Shown piece by piece: positions 8,291 to 17,713 of a stretch of 64,000 nt of DNA. The notes beneath the pieces are model-generated. The model saw nothing but the letters and a program-made list of their open reading frames with translations, made no database searches and was not told the DNA's origin. Numbering within the stretch: the first letter of the stretch is position 1; each line of letters starts with the position of its first letter. Origin of the DNA: Methanosarcinales archaeon (GTDB lineage Archaea > Halobacteriota > UBA148 > JAUWXC01); NCBI GenBank assembly GCA_026016205.1, contig CP061209.1, forward strand, positions 512,433 to 576,432, given 5' to 3'. The translations under genes were made by a program, and so were the position numbers.

Positions 8291-9517
8291 GTGAAAAAAC
8301 CCTGCGTGAACATCGGCATGATAGGCCATGTAGACCATGGCAAAACCACACTGGTCAAAGCCATATCAGGCACCTGGGCCGACAGGCACAGCGAGGAATT
8401 AAAGAGGGGTATCTCGATACGCCTAGGCTATGCAGATGTCACGTTCCGCAAATGTCCCAAGTGCAAGGAGCCAGATTGTTATACGACTCAGAAAAAATGC
8501 CCGCACTGCAGCGCAGAAACAGAAGAACTGAGAACTATATCTTTTGTCGATGCACCAGGACATGAAACGCTGACGGCAACGATGTTGTCAGGAGCTGCCA
8601 TCATGGACGGTGCCGTGCTCGTAATCGCTGCAACAGAGTCCTGCCCGCAGCCCCAGACCAAAGAGCATCTGATGGCACTGGATATAATCGGCATCAAAAA
8701 CATCGTAATCGCTCAGAACAAAATTGATCTTGTATCAAAAGAAGAGGCCATTAAGCACTATCACCAGATTAAAGAATTTATAAACGGCACCATTGCAGAA
8801 AGCGCACCCATCGTACCGGTTTCGGCGCAACAGGGCACGAACATCGATATATTAATCAAAATAATTGAAGAAAAAATTCCCACGCCAAAACATGATTTAG
8901 ACAAACCCGCGCAAATGCTTATTGCACGCTCGTTTGATATCAACAAGCCCGGCACACCGCCAGATAAAATCCTTGGCGGAGTCATTGGTGGAACACTAAG
9001 CCAGGGACGCCTAAGGGCCAAAGATCAGCTAGAAATCAAGCCTGGCAGGAAAATAGATTTTGAGGGAAAAACGAAGTGGGAACCGATTAACACCGAGATT
9101 ACGACGATAATAGCGGGAAATAAGAACGTAAAAGAGGCTACACCCGGTGGCTTGTTAGGAGTTGCGACTACTCTGGACCCGGCGATGACAAAAAGCGATA
9201 CACTGGCAGGGCAGGTAGCAGGCCATCCAGATACAATCCCGCCGGTCTGGGAGAGCTACACCATGGATGTGCAATTGCTCGAAAGGATTGTCGGCGCCAC
9301 GGATGAAGCGGAGGTTGCGCCAATCAAGACAAGTGAGCCCCTAATGCTCACTGTGGGAACTGCCACAACCATAGGCATCGTTTCCTCTGCGAGGGGGAAC
9401 GAAGCCGAGGTCAAATTGAAGCGCCCCGTGTGTGCAAAGGTCGGCTCAAGGATTGCTATTAGCAGGCGAATCGGTGCCAGGTGGCGCCTCATAGGGGTAG
9501 GTGTACTAAAGGGATGA
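8291..9517 (+). CDS. eif2g: Translation initiation factor aIF2 gamma subunit
   Basis: The GTPase subunit of aIF2, which brings initiator Met-tRNA to the small ribosomal subunit. 408 aa; G1 is GHVDHGKT at residues 12-19, a zinc knuckle ([13 protein letters not shown]) is inserted in the G domain, then DAPGH (G3) and NKID (G4), followed by two beta-barrel domains. The GTG start at 8291 is supported by GGAGG at 8276-8280 and the family N-terminus. The last codon overlaps the ATG of the next gene. Confidence 0.95.
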   Translation: MKKPCVNIGMIGHVDHGKTTLVKAISGTWADRHSEELKRGISIRLGYADVTFRKCPKCKEPDCYTTQKKCPHCSAETEELRTISFVDAPGHETLTATMLSGAAIMDGAVLVIAATESCPQPQTKEHLMALDIIGIKNIVIAQNKIDLVSKEEAIKHYHQIKEFINGTIAESAPIVPVSAQQGTNIDILIKIIEEKIPTPKHDLDKPAQMLIARSFDINKPGTPPDKILGGVIGGTLSQGRLRAKDQLEIKPGRKIDFEGKTKWEPINTEITTIIAGNKNVKEATPGGLLGVATTLDPAMTKSDTLAGQVAGHPDTIPPVWESYTMDVQLLERIVGATDEAEVAPIKTSEPLMLTVGTATTIGIVSSARGNEAEVKLKRPVCAKVGSRIAISRRIGARWRLIGVGVLKG

Positions 9518-9879
9518 AGGTGATCCTCGACGCCAACGCGTTGATGATTCCAGGGCAGTTCGGCGTTGACATATTCGGCGAACTCGAAAGACTGGGCTAC
9601 AACCAATACCTAGTGCCAAGGCCGGTCATTAAAGAGCTGGAAATACTGCAAGCGCGTGCAAAGGGCAAAGACAAAATCGCAGCATCCATCGCCTTATCAC
9701 TTACATCACGATGCAAAATCGTTGAAAGCAATAAGAAGGCTGATGATGCAATCATCCAAATAGTAAAGGATATGAACGTTGCCGCCTTCACAAATGATGC
9801 AGCGTTAAAGAAACGATTAAAGGAGAATGGCATAACCACTATACATTTGCGTCAGAAAAAATGGCTGAGTATGGGTTAG
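9514..9879 (+). CDS. PIN-domain rRNA-processing nuclease, FCF1-like
   Basis: A 121-aa PIN domain starting [13 protein letters not shown], with acidic residues in LDANAL, a conserved Glu in VIKELE, Asp in KKADDAI and FTNDAALK. This matches the archaeal FCF1/Utp24-like family, which in eukaryotes cleaves pre-rRNA. ATG 9514 overlaps the aIF2-gamma stop (ATGA), so it is translationally coupled to a translation factor and is a housekeeping gene rather than a toxin. Confidence 0.85.
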   Translation: MKVILDANALMIPGQFGVDIFGELERLGYNQYLVPRPVIKELEILQARAKGKDKIAASIALSLTSRCKIVESNKKADDAIIQIVKDMNVAAFTNDAALKKRLKENGITTIHLRQKKWLSMG

Positions 9880-9914
9880 AAATAAATAGTGTCATGATAG
9901 GATAGGGGGCTTGT

Positions 9915-10484
9915 ATGTACAAAGAGATGAGGCTTATCGATACAATCAGAATACCTCCAGAGAAACTGGGCAGCAAGACAGAGGAGGTTGTTAAAGAGGT
10001 GCTTGAGGAGAAATTAGAGGGCAGAGTGGACAAAACGCTCGGCTCCATTGTAGCAGTGACAAATGTCGTGAATACTGAAGGAGGGCGTATTCTTGCAGGA
10101 GATGGCGGAGTATATTATACTGCAACATTTGACGCACTCGTATACATGCCTGGGATGCAGGAAATTATAGAAGGAGATATCGTAGAAGTTGCCGAGTTTG
10201 GTGCATTTATCTGCCTTGGCCCATTAGATGGCTTGCTTCACGTCAGCCAAATCACTGATGATTATATATCATACGACGAAAAAAACGCAAGACTGGTTGG
10301 CAAGGAAAGCGGCAGGTCATTAGCTGAAGGCGACAGCCTCAGGGCGAGAATTGTGGCAGTCAGCCTAAACGAGCGCGAGCCGAGAGAGAGCAAAATTGGA
10401 TTGACCATGCGCCAGACCGGATTGGGCAAACTCGAGTGGTTAGAGGAGATGCGCCAGAAAGAATCAAATGGAGAAGCAAAATGA
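9915..10484 (+). CDS. rpoE1: RNA polymerase subunit E' (Rpo7)
   Basis: Rpo7 forms the stalk of archaeal RNA polymerase with Rpo4 and helps open-complex formation and RNA binding. 189 aa: an N-terminal RNP-like domain (MYKEMRLIDTIRIPPEKLG) and a C-terminal S1 barrel from about residue 80 (EGDIVEVAEFGAFICLGPLDGLLHVSQI). The spt4 ATG overlaps its stop by the ATGA arrangement typical of euryarchaea. Confidence 0.95.
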   Translation: MYKEMRLIDTIRIPPEKLGSKTEEVVKEVLEEKLEGRVDKTLGSIVAVTNVVNTEGGRILAGDGGVYYTATFDALVYMPGMQEIIEGDIVEVAEFGAFICLGPLDGLLHVSQITDDYISYDEKNARLVGKESGRSLAEGDSLRARIVAVSLNEREPRESKIGLTMRQTGLGKLEWLEEMRQKESNGEAK

Positions 10485-10663
10485 CGGAAAAGGCCTGTAA
10501 GGAATGCCACAAAATTATAAAAGGCACCACATGTGTGTGCGGCTCCAACAAGACAACCACTGACTGGGCAGGATACATCATTATCATCGACCCGGAAAAG
10601 TCAGAGATTGCGAAAAAGATGGACATTACCAAAGCAGGCAAATATGCATTGAAGGTACGATAA
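10481..10663 (+). CDS. spt4: Transcription elongation factor Spt4 (RpoE'')
   Basis: A 60-aa zinc protein that partners Spt5 in elongation. The zinc site is CKECHK and CVCGS; the DWAGYIIIIDP strand is the Spt5 contact region. ATG 10481 overlaps the rpoE' stop. Length and motifs match archaeal Spt4 exactly. Confidence 0.93.
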   Translation: MTEKACKECHKIIKGTTCVCGSNKTTTDWAGYIIIIDPEKSEIAKKMDITKAGKYALKVR

Positions 10664-10664
10664 C

Positions 10665-11207
10665 GTGACATTACGCCTACCGGAAAAACTGCGGGAAGAA
10701 CTGAAAAAGCCGTTCGGCACCCTTTACAGGGGCAATGAAACGGCGTGCATAGAAGATGCGAAGCGCGATTTTGAATCCCCCGCCAAACTAATCTCCGTCG
10801 GTGATGTCGTGACGTTTTACCTGATCAAATCAGGCACAATTCCTGACATCGCCATCGTAGATGGAATGGTCATGCGAAAGCCTGCCCCGAAAGAAATGAT
10901 TGAAGGTACAAAAGTGCCCGAATTCACCATGACAACGGTCATCAATCCAGCCGGAAAAATCACAGAAGAACTGGTTCATACAATACAGGATGCTATGAAA
11001 TCAGACAGGCCCACCAGGGTCTTTGTTCAGGGAGAAGAGGACCTTGCCACATTGCCCGCGATTATCCTTGCTCCACAGTCATCTGTCGTTATATACGGGC
11101 AGCCGAATGAGGGAGTAGTAGTGGTAAATGTCACGAGCGCTAAGAAAGACGAAACAAGAGCATTACTCCAACAAATGGAGGGAAATTCATGGAAATCGAA
11201 ATTATAG
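10665..11207 (+). CDS. GTP-dependent dephospho-CoA kinase (DUF359)
   Basis: Catalyses the last step of CoA synthesis in archaea using GTP. The 180-aa sequence has the DUF359 features: PFGTLYRG near residue 17, SVGDVVTFYLI, a D-x-x-V-D-G segment (IAIVDGMVMRK), NPAGKITEEL, and the C-terminal VVIYGQPNEGVVVVNV. The start is GTG, one base after the spt4 stop. The rpoE-spt4-DUF359-S24e-S27ae gene order is widespread in euryarchaea, so function rests on both family and context. Confidence 0.88.
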   Translation: MTLRLPEKLREELKKPFGTLYRGNETACIEDAKRDFESPAKLISVGDVVTFYLIKSGTIPDIAIVDGMVMRKPAPKEMIEGTKVPEFTMTTVINPAGKITEELVHTIQDAMKSDRPTRVFVQGEEDLATLPAIILAPQSSVVIYGQPNEGVVVVNVTSAKKDETRALLQQMEGNSWKSKL

Positions 11208-11854
11208 AAAAAAAGATGAATCCATTGTTAAAAAGACAAGAGATATGGTTTAACGTACATCACGAAGGGGCTACACCCGCCAGAGATGATGTAAAAAATA
11301 AATTGGTTGCCATGCTGAATGCAAAGCCAGAATTGGTAATTATCGAACGAATGAAAAGTGAGTTTGGCATAAGAAAGACACGAGGCTATGCGAAGATATA
11401 CAAGTCCAAAAAACAGCTTGACGATATCGAGCGCGCCCACATAGTCCAGCGCAATGCCCCAAAGGTAAAGGAGGCACCTAAAGAGGTCGAGAAGGCGCCT
11501 GAAGAGGTGAAGCCGAAAGAGGAAAAAGTCGAGGCGCCCAAAGAAGAAGTCGCCAAAGTAGAAAAGCCAGAGGAGGCGAAGGCAACTGAAGAGGTGAAGC
11601 CGGAGAAGCCAGAGGGGGATAAGGAAGAAGCGGAAGTAGTTGAAAAGGCAAAGCCAGAAGAGAAGGCCGAAGAAGTCAAGGAAGAGGCTAAAAAGCCAGA
11701 AGAGGAAAAGAAAGTGAAGGGCAAAGCAGAGGAAGTCAAGGAAGAGGCTGAGACCCCTAAAGAGGAAGTCGCCAAAGTAGAAGAGCCGAAAGAGGCTAAA
11801 GAAGAGCCAAAAGAGGAGACTGCTAAAGCAGAATCCAAGGGAGATAAAACATGA
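11189..11854 (+). CDS. rps24e: Ribosomal protein S24e with long Lys/Glu/Pro-rich tail
   Basis: Residues 1-95 are a normal archaeal S24e ([21 protein letters not shown], then [15 protein letters not shown]-like core). About 125 further residues are almost only Lys, Glu, Ala, Pro and Val, with repeated units such as PKEEVAKVE and AEEVKEEA. Family members are usually about 100 aa, so the tail more than doubles the protein. The tail is in frame and ends next to the S27ae ATG, which overlaps its stop, so it is not an assembly join. It is probably disordered. Confidence 0.9.
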   Translation: MEIEIIEKKMNPLLKRQEIWFNVHHEGATPARDDVKNKLVAMLNAKPELVIIERMKSEFGIRKTRGYAKIYKSKKQLDDIERAHIVQRNAPKVKEAPKEVEKAPEEVKPKEEKVEAPKEEVAKVEKPEEAKATEEVKPEKPEGDKEEAEVVEKAKPEEKAEEVKEEAKKPEEEKKVKGKAEEVKEEAETPKEEVAKVEEPKEAKEEPKEETAKAESKGDKT

Positions 11855-12033
11855 TTAGCAAGCTTTACGACATCAGCGGTGATGCCATAAAAAGAAATAG
11901 ACATGCATGCCCGCGCTGCGGCGCCGGCGTTTTTTTAGCCGATCACGGCGACCGCTTGTCATGTGGCAAGTGTGGTTATTCGGAGTTTAAGTCCAAAAAA
12001 CCCGAAGTTGTGCCCGATGCGCAGAAAGAGTAA
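11851..12033 (+). CDS. rps27ae: Ribosomal protein S27ae
   Basis: A 60-aa small-subunit zinc protein. Zinc ligands are Cys20, Cys23, Cys38 and Cys41 (CPRCG and CGKCGY). The ATG overlaps the S24e stop. The eukaryotic homologue is fused to ubiquitin; this archaeal one is free. The 3' end overlaps the ATG of kae1. Confidence 0.93.
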   Translation: MISKLYDISGDAIKRNRHACPRCGAGVFLADHGDRLSCGKCGYSEFKSKKPEVVPDAQKE

Positions 12034-13006
12034 ATCCATTTTAGGAATAGAAGGGACGGCGTGGAATCTGAGCGCCGCCATCGTGGACCAAAGTAGAGTT
12101 ATCGCCAGTGCTGAATCATCTTATCGCCCTATGGAGGGAGGATTGCACCCAAGAGCGGCGGCCCAGCATCATGCCACCCATATGGAACAAGTGATTCACG
12201 ATGTTTTGACCAAGGGTAAAAAAAACAATGCCAAGATATCCGCTGTCGCATTTTCCATTGGCCCCGGGTTTGGCCCGTGCCTCAGAACCGTAGCCACAGC
12301 TGCGAGGGCGCTCTCGCTGTCCATGAACGTTCCGCTGATAGGTGTCAATCACTGCATAGCACATATTGAAATTGGCAGATGGCTCTGCAACGTGGCAGAC
12401 CCGGTAATACTCTACGTGAGCGGGGCAAACTCCCAGGTGTTATCATACAGGGATGGCAAATACAGGATTTTCGGCGAGACGCTGGATATAGGAATCGGCA
12501 ATGCGCTTGACAAATTCGGGCGATATGCCGGCTTACTGCATCCGGGAGGACCGAAAATAGAAGAGATTGCAAGAAAGGCGAAGTGCTACATGCCATTGCC
12601 ATATGTAGTCAAGGGCATGGACTTCTCGTTTTCAGGATTAACCACAGCAGCGAAAGATGCTTTGGCGCATGCACCTTTAGGAGATGTTTGCCATTCATTC
12701 CAGGAGACAGCATTCGCCATGCTTGTAGAGGTAACAGAGAGGGCGCTGGCACACACGGGAAAGAAAGACATCTTGCTGGTAGGAGGAGTTGGCGCAAACT
12801 CCAGATTGATGGAGATGTTGAATACAATGTGCCAGGACAGGAGTGCAAAATTCTTTGCTCCGGACAAAGCGTATATGAAGGACAACGGTGCCATGATTGC
12901 GTACACGGGATTGCTCATGCTGGAGAGCGGAGCAGTTCTTTCCGTAGAGAATTCTGCAGTTCGCCCCAATTACAGGCCCGATGAGGTGGAGGTTACATGG
13001 AGATGA
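12020..13006 (+). CDS. kae1: Kae1, tRNA threonylcarbamoyltransferase of KEOPS
   Basis: Transfers the threonylcarbamoyl group to A37 of ANN-decoding tRNAs (t6A). 328 aa from ATG 12020, which lies inside the S27ae end. The ASKHA-fold metal ligands are the HCIAH pair (His111, His115) and the Asp in KDNGAMIA near the C-terminus. [10 protein letters not shown] and [11 protein letters not shown] are family motifs. In many euryarchaea Kae1 is fused to Bud32; here it stops and Bud32 begins 10 bp earlier in another frame. Confidence 0.95.
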   Translation, partial: RRKSKSILGIEGTAWNLSAAIVDQSRVIASAESSYRPMEGGLHPRAAAQHHATHMEQVIHDVLTKGKKNNAKISAVAFSIGPGFGPCLRTVATAARALSLSMNVPLIGVNHCIAHIEIGRWLCNVADPVILYVSGANSQVLSYRDGKYRIFGETLDIGIGNALDKFGRYAGLLHPGGPKIEEIARKAKCYMPLPYVVKGMDFSFSGLTTAAKDALAHAPLGDVCHSFQETAFAMLVEVTERALAHTGKKDILLVGGVGANSRLMEMLNTMCQDRSAKFFAPDKAYMKDNGAMIAYTGLLMLESGAVLSVENSAVRPNYRPDEVEVTWR

Positions 13007-13596
13007 AAAGAGTAATGCTAACAAGCGGAGCTGAAGCAAAGATTGAACTGTGCGACGGCATTATCCTAAAAAGCAGGGCCCCCAAGCGGTACCGGCTGAA
13101 AGAAATAGACGAGCGCCTCCGCAGGGAAAGGACAAAGATTGAAGCCAAATTAATCGCTGAGGCGCGCAAATCAGGTGTTCCAACGCCCATCATATACGAC
13201 GTGATGAACTGCGAGATACAAATGGAATACATTGACGGTGTACAGTTGAAGCATGTACTGGACGCAAATCTCAGCGAGCGCATTGGTGAGCTTGTAGGCC
13301 TCCTTCACACAGCCGGCATCATTCATGGAGACCTTACAACGTCAAACATGATTTTAGCAGGAGAGCGCATTTATTTAATTGACTTTGGGCTGGCATATTT
13401 TGATCAAAGCATCGAGGCAAGGGGCGTGGATGTGCATGTGCTCTTCCAGACGTTTGAGAGCACGCATGGAGGGCATGAAACATTAATCGAGGCGTTCACC
13501 AGGGGGTATAGAAAGACGTTTAAAGATGCGGACGATGTCTTACAAAGAGTAAAAGAAATTGAGAGCAGAGGCAGATACAGGACTGAGAGGCTATGA
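12997..13596 (+). CDS. bud32: Bud32 kinase/ATPase of KEOPS
   Basis: A 199-aa small RIO-type kinase fold that supports Kae1 by ATP hydrolysis. The catalytic loop IHGDLTTSNMI and metal loop LIDFGLAY are intact, and the RYR region (KRYRLKEIDERLRRER) matches the family. The start ATGGAGATGAAA overlaps the kae1 end by 10 bp, so translation is coupled. It is a separate gene here, not the Kae1-Bud32 fusion common in methanogens. Confidence 0.93.
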   Translation: MEMKRVMLTSGAEAKIELCDGIILKSRAPKRYRLKEIDERLRRERTKIEAKLIAEARKSGVPTPIIYDVMNCEIQMEYIDGVQLKHVLDANLSERIGELVGLLHTAGIIHGDLTTSNMILAGERIYLIDFGLAYFDQSIEARGVDVHVLFQTFESTHGGHETLIEAFTRGYRKTFKDADDVLQRVKEIESRGRYRTERL

Positions 13597-14150
13597 AAAC
13601 CATCTATTTTGTGACCGGCAACATGGGAAAAGTGAAAGAGGCGAAGGCCTTGGGAAAGGAGTTTAACATAGAAATTCAGCAGATTAAATATGAATATCCT
13701 GAATTGCAATCCGATGACCTGGACACGATAGCAAAATACGGTGCAGAGTGTGCCTCCAGGGTATTGAACAAGGCAGTCATTGTAGAGGATGCTGGGCTAT
13801 TCATCTCTGCCCTAGATGGATTTCCTGGCCCATATTCGGCGTACGTGTTCAAAACTATTGGGAATGAGGGAATATTGCAACTAATGGCTAATCAAAAGGA
13901 TAGGAGAGCAGATTTTAAGTCAGCAGTCGGATACTGCGAGCCCGGCGGAGAAGCAATTATATTCACCGGCACTGTCAGGGGCAAGATTGCACATGAAACC
14001 AGGGGAGAGCATGGCTTTGGGTATGACCCAATATTCCTTTACGATGACAAGACGTTTGGAGAACTGGGTATAGAGGGAAAAAATAAAGTATCGCACAGGT
14101 ATAAGGCACTGAAGAAGTTTGTGGAATGGATTGGCACAAAAGATATTTAA
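13593..14150 (+). CDS. XTP/dITP pyrophosphatase (HAM1/RdgB)
   Basis: House-cleaning enzyme that hydrolyses ITP, XTP and their deoxy forms. 185 aa starting with the substrate-binding FVTGNMGKVKEAK. It has the EDAGLFISALDGFPGPYSA region, the HGFGYDPIF motif and the C-terminal SHRYKALKKF, all diagnostic. The ATG overlaps the bud32 stop, which extends the KEOPS operon. Confidence 0.93.
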   Translation: MKTIYFVTGNMGKVKEAKALGKEFNIEIQQIKYEYPELQSDDLDTIAKYGAECASRVLNKAVIVEDAGLFISALDGFPGPYSAYVFKTIGNEGILQLMANQKDRRADFKSAVGYCEPGGEAIIFTGTVRGKIAHETRGEHGFGYDPIFLYDDKTFGELGIEGKNKVSHRYKALKKFVEWIGTKDI

Positions 14151-14206
14151 CGAATGCGAAACTGTATATGCGTATTCTATTGTATTAATTAAAAGGAAAG
14201 AATCAC

Positions 14207-14662
14207 ATGGCTACGGCGAAAACTACGAAAAAAGGAAAGACAAGAACAAAATCTAGAAAACTTGAAAGTTCCGAAGGATTTGAATTTGGCACTAAAGATA
14301 TCGAAAAGACAATTCTTGAGTTGAGTGGCCAGGATAAAACGTCCAGTGAGATAGGGATAGTACTCAGGGATAAATACGGCATCCCAGACGTGAAAGGCGC
14401 AACTGGAAAAAGGATAGTCCAGATTCTCAAGGACAAGGGGGTCGGTCCAAAAATCCCGGAGGATTTGCAAGGGCTAATTCTTAAGGCAGTGGAGTTAAAA
14501 ACGCACCTAGACCGAAATCCCAAAGACCTGCACAATAAGAAGGCTTTTCATGCTATTGAATCAAGAATAAGAAAGCTTGCCAAGTATTATAAACGCGAGA
14601 AAGTGCTTCCTGAAGATTGGGTTTATGACTTGAAAATGGCCAGAATATTGATTTCAAGATAA
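14207..14662 (+). CDS. rps15: Ribosomal protein S15
   Basis: A 151-aa archaeal S15 (S13e type) that binds 16S rRNA and helps the central domain fold. A basic N-terminal tail of about 25 residues precedes the conserved GIVLRDKYGIPDVK and the KTHLDRNPKDLHNKKAF helix. The gene starts 56 bp after the previous one, so an internal promoter is possible. Confidence 0.94.
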   Translation: MATAKTTKKGKTRTKSRKLESSEGFEFGTKDIEKTILELSGQDKTSSEIGIVLRDKYGIPDVKGATGKRIVQILKDKGVGPKIPEDLQGLILKAVELKTHLDRNPKDLHNKKAFHAIESRIRKLAKYYKREKVLPEDWVYDLKMARILISR

Positions 14663-14664
14663 GT

Positions 14665-15966
14665 ATGATTGAAAAGCTGGACGCGGTAGCAAGAGACGCT
14701 GCGCGAAAACTTGCAGCCTGCAACTACGTGCGAGTTATATCCCACAACGATGCTGACGGTATTACGTCTGCTGGCATCATTTGCAACGCCTTATACAGGG
14801 GTGGCATCTCATTCCATACAAGCATTGTAAGTCATCTTGGCGAAGATGTCATAAAAAGTTTAAATGACCAGATGATTGTTTTTTGCGACATGGGCAGCGG
14901 ACAACCGGATTTGATTGCCCAACTCAAGGGCGATGTCGTCGTTATCGACCACCATACCCCGGCTACAACTGATACAAAGTACGTGCAAGTAAATCCACAT
15001 CTGGTGGGCATTGACGGGGCATTTGAGCTCTCTGCATCAGGCACCACATACGCCGTAGCCAAACATTTGGGCAATAATGTAGATCTGGCTGGTCTTGCAA
15101 TTGTAGGAGCAATAGGCGACCAGCAGGAGATGGTGAGTGCAAATAAAGACATCCTCGACGAGGCGGTGAAGCATAACATCATCACAATCAGCCATGGGCT
15201 GAGGATTGGCGATGGCGACATCGCTGATATATTGGAATATTCTATTGACCCATATCTGGATATTACCGGCGACCCGGAAAAAGTCCATGCGTTTTTAAAC
15301 GAGTTGAATATTCACGGAAACGTCAGTGACCTAAAACCAGAAGAACTTCGCCGGTTAGCGTCTGCACTGGCATTGAAAGTTGCGAAAACGTCAGCAGACG
15401 CTGCCGAATCGCTGGTCGGAGAAAGATATGAGTTAAATCGTGAAGTGGTACGGGATGCATTTCAGTTCAGGGATTTGCTCAATACCAGCGGCAAATTCAA
15501 GAAGGCTGATTTGGCACTATCCTTGTGTCTGAGAGATGGCAGTGCCATCGACGAGGCAAAGCAACTGCATTCAGAGTACCAGAAAAAGGTAGTGTCAGAG
15601 TTAAAGAAGGTGGAAAAGGACATAAAAGAAGGGGAAAGCATTCGATATGCATACTCCGGCGATAAAGACGTATCTGGAGCGTTAGTCGGCAGTATCATCA
15701 AGTATATCGCGCCCGATAAACCAATACTTGTGCTCACTAAGCATGAGGGGAAAACAAAGATTTCTGCACGCGCCACCAAGAAACTGGTCGAGAAGGGCGT
15801 GGATCTATCAATTGCGATGAGAGAAGGGGCAAACCAGGCTGGCGGAACTGGCGGTGGGCACAGCGTCGCATCAGGGGCAGCTATCCCTTCTGGAGAGGAG
15901 GTAAAATTCATCGAAGCCGTGGATGGTATCGTAACAAAGCAGTTAGGTGAAGCGCATGAGATGTAG
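14665..15966 (+). CDS. DHH/DHHA1 phosphoesterase, archaeal RecJ-like
   Basis: A 433-aa single-strand exonuclease family member. Metal motifs: SHNDADGITSAG (I), FCDMGSG (II), VIDHHTP (the DHH motif, near residue 92), GAIGDQQ (IV), then a C-terminal DHHA1 domain with GGTGGGHSVASGAAIP. Archaeal homologues include the replisome-associated GAN and RNA-processing RecJ proteins; which applies is not decided by sequence. It is followed closely by pcc1 and SerRS. Confidence 0.9.
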   Translation: MIEKLDAVARDAARKLAACNYVRVISHNDADGITSAGIICNALYRGGISFHTSIVSHLGEDVIKSLNDQMIVFCDMGSGQPDLIAQLKGDVVVIDHHTPATTDTKYVQVNPHLVGIDGAFELSASGTTYAVAKHLGNNVDLAGLAIVGAIGDQQEMVSANKDILDEAVKHNIITISHGLRIGDGDIADILEYSIDPYLDITGDPEKVHAFLNELNIHGNVSDLKPEELRRLASALALKVAKTSADAAESLVGERYELNREVVRDAFQFRDLLNTSGKFKKADLALSLCLRDGSAIDEAKQLHSEYQKKVVSELKKVEKDIKEGESIRYAYSGDKDVSGALVGSIIKYIAPDKPILVLTKHEGKTKISARATKKLVEKGVDLSIAMREGANQAGGTGGGHSVASGAAIPSGEEVKFIEAVDGIVTKQLGEAHEM

Positions 15967-15976
15967 AGGTAAAATC

Positions 15977-16168
15977 ATGACATCACATGATAATCCACGT
16001 GTCATCGCAGATGCTCTCAGGCCGGATAATACCGGATGCATCGAAACCAGCCATAAAGGCAAAAAAGTGATTACGGAGTTTAATGCTGATGAAATCGGAA
16101 CACTAATAGCAAGCGTTGACGATTATCTGTTAAATCTTCAAATTGCCGAGGAAATGTCGCATGAATGA
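15977..16168 (+). CDS. pcc1: KEOPS subunit Pcc1-like protein (copy 1)
   Basis: A 63-aa protein with the Pcc1 pattern: [10 protein letters not shown] near the start, a central beta pair, and the C-terminal helix [20 protein letters not shown]. Pcc1 dimers bridge KEOPS and bind tRNA. The ATG follows GAGGT by 7 bases. Its last 8 bp overlap the SerRS ATG. A second Pcc1-like gene lies at 28124, so this one and that one may be the Pcc1/Pcc2 pair. Confidence 0.85.
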   Translation: MTSHDNPRVIADALRPDNTGCIETSHKGKKVITEFNADEIGTLIASVDDYLLNLQIAEEMSHE

Positions 16169-17660
16169 AGTTGAACTGAAGTTCCACCTGATAGGACAAT
16201 TCAAGTTGAGCAAGAATGGCACAGAGGCAAAGGAAGACATAGCAGGCGTAATCGACGACGCAAATAAAAACATTCTGACAAAGGGCGCACCCAAGGGAAA
16301 AGGCGCAGAGGTTGTGAGTTGGAGCGTTGACGATGCCATTACGGTAGAAATCAGGTCAGACAGGTATGTTAGAGCTCACGATGCATTGCTCAGGCTGAGG
16401 AAAGCCCTGGTGAGCGCATTGGGCAAGTACCGCATTGGCATCAGGGGCATCGAAGTGGAAAAGTTTACCATCATCATACCAACTGAAAAACCCCTGAAGA
16501 AGTTAAAGATTCCATTTGTCAAGGACATGCAGTATAAAAACGGCAATATTCTGCTCGAATTGGATGTGGCAGAACCGCAGATAGAGGGTAGAGTGCCGGA
16601 CCGCATCATCACCCTGATTGTCGACAAAATCAAGTCACAGAAATACGGCAAGAAGGAGCACTGGGAACTGCTCTGGGCATCAAAGGAAAAGAAACCAAAA
16701 TTCACTAGCGACCCGACGCAGGAATTGATAGATAGGTGCTGGATTAAGCACGGCTCCTGCAAGGGGCAGTGGATATTTGGCCCGCAAATTACCAAGGTGT
16801 TCAGGATACTTGAGCAAATCATCGAGGAGGAAGTTCTCAGACCGCTCGGATATCACGAGATGATATTCCCCAAGGTAGTGGCATGGGATGTCTGGAAAAA
16901 GTCAGGTCATGCCAAGGGCATTTACCCAGAGATGTATTATGTTTGCCCGCCAAAAACGAGAGATGAGGCATACTGGGAAGATGTTATAGACCACTACAAG
17001 GTCACGTTAGAAGTGCCTCTGGATATGATTAAGGAGAAAATCGACAAACCCATCGGCGGCATGTGCTATGCGCAATGCCCGCCTGCCTGGGGCTTTCTGG
17101 AAGGCGAAACACTCCCTGATGACATACTGCCAATATGCGTCTTTGACAGGTCAGGAACATCTCACAGGTATGAAAGCGGCGGCATCAGGGGCATTGAACG
17201 GGTGGACGAATTCCACAGGATAGAGTTGCTGTGGATTGGGACTCCCGAACAAATAGCAGAGCATTCAAAAAAACTGCAGAAACGATACAAACACATCTTT
17301 GAAGACATATTGGACCTGCAGTGGAGAATGGCATGGGTCACGCCGTGGTTTATGGCACAGGAAGGGATAGGAGGACTGTCCGAGAAAAAAGAAGTGGGGA
17401 CGATTGATTACGAAGCATTCATGCCCTACAGCAAAAAGTGGATGGAGTTCCAGAACGTGAGCAATAACGGCGGCAAATATCCAGCCGGCTTCAACGTAAA
17501 ATTACAGAGCGGGGAAAAACTCTGGTCCGGGTGCTCCGGCATAGGATTGGAAAGATGGGCAGCGGCATTTTTCGCCCAGAAGGGACTCGATATGAAGAAC
17601 TGGCCCAGCGATTTCAGGGAAAGGGTAAAGACGCTACCAGAAGTTTTCAGGTTCCTGTAA
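16161..17660 (+). CDS. serS: Seryl-tRNA synthetase, methanogen (zinc) type
   Basis: Charges tRNA-Ser. 499 aa. This is the rare class II SerRS of methanogens: an N-terminal RNA-binding domain of about 165 residues lacking the long coiled coil of ordinary SerRS. The catalytic core has [26 protein letters not shown] and [11 protein letters not shown]. The active-site zinc ligands expected for this type are in place: Cys306 (CYAQCPP), Glu355 (HRIEL) and Cys458 (LWSGCSG). At a glance it can be mistaken for ThrRS. The ATG overlaps pcc1 by 8 bp. Confidence 0.92.
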   Translation: MNEVELKFHLIGQFKLSKNGTEAKEDIAGVIDDANKNILTKGAPKGKGAEVVSWSVDDAITVEIRSDRYVRAHDALLRLRKALVSALGKYRIGIRGIEVEKFTIIIPTEKPLKKLKIPFVKDMQYKNGNILLELDVAEPQIEGRVPDRIITLIVDKIKSQKYGKKEHWELLWASKEKKPKFTSDPTQELIDRCWIKHGSCKGQWIFGPQITKVFRILEQIIEEEVLRPLGYHEMIFPKVVAWDVWKKSGHAKGIYPEMYYVCPPKTRDEAYWEDVIDHYKVTLEVPLDMIKEKIDKPIGGMCYAQCPPAWGFLEGETLPDDILPICVFDRSGTSHRYESGGIRGIERVDEFHRIELLWIGTPEQIAEHSKKLQKRYKHIFEDILDLQWRMAWVTPWFMAQEGIGGLSEKKEVGTIDYEAFMPYSKKWMEFQNVSNNGGKYPAGFNVKLQSGEKLWSGCSGIGLERWAAAFFAQKGLDMKNWPSDFRERVKTLPEVFRFL

Positions 17661-17713
17661 CCGACAACGTTTATATATGCGCGATTACATTGGGTTTGAG
17701 CGCGAGGAGATTT

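Noticed and set aside
11386-11904. Ser/Ala-rich antisense protein opposite the S24e tail
   Set aside because: It is a mirror of the Lys/Glu-rich codons (GAA/GAG/AAG read backwards as Ser/Phe/Leu) and has no independent support.
16161-17660. Threonyl-tRNA synthetase
   Set aside because: Class II motifs and a large N-terminal domain suggested ThrRS at first, but the Cys306-Glu355-Cys458 pattern and the TSHRYESGG core match methanogen-type SerRS.
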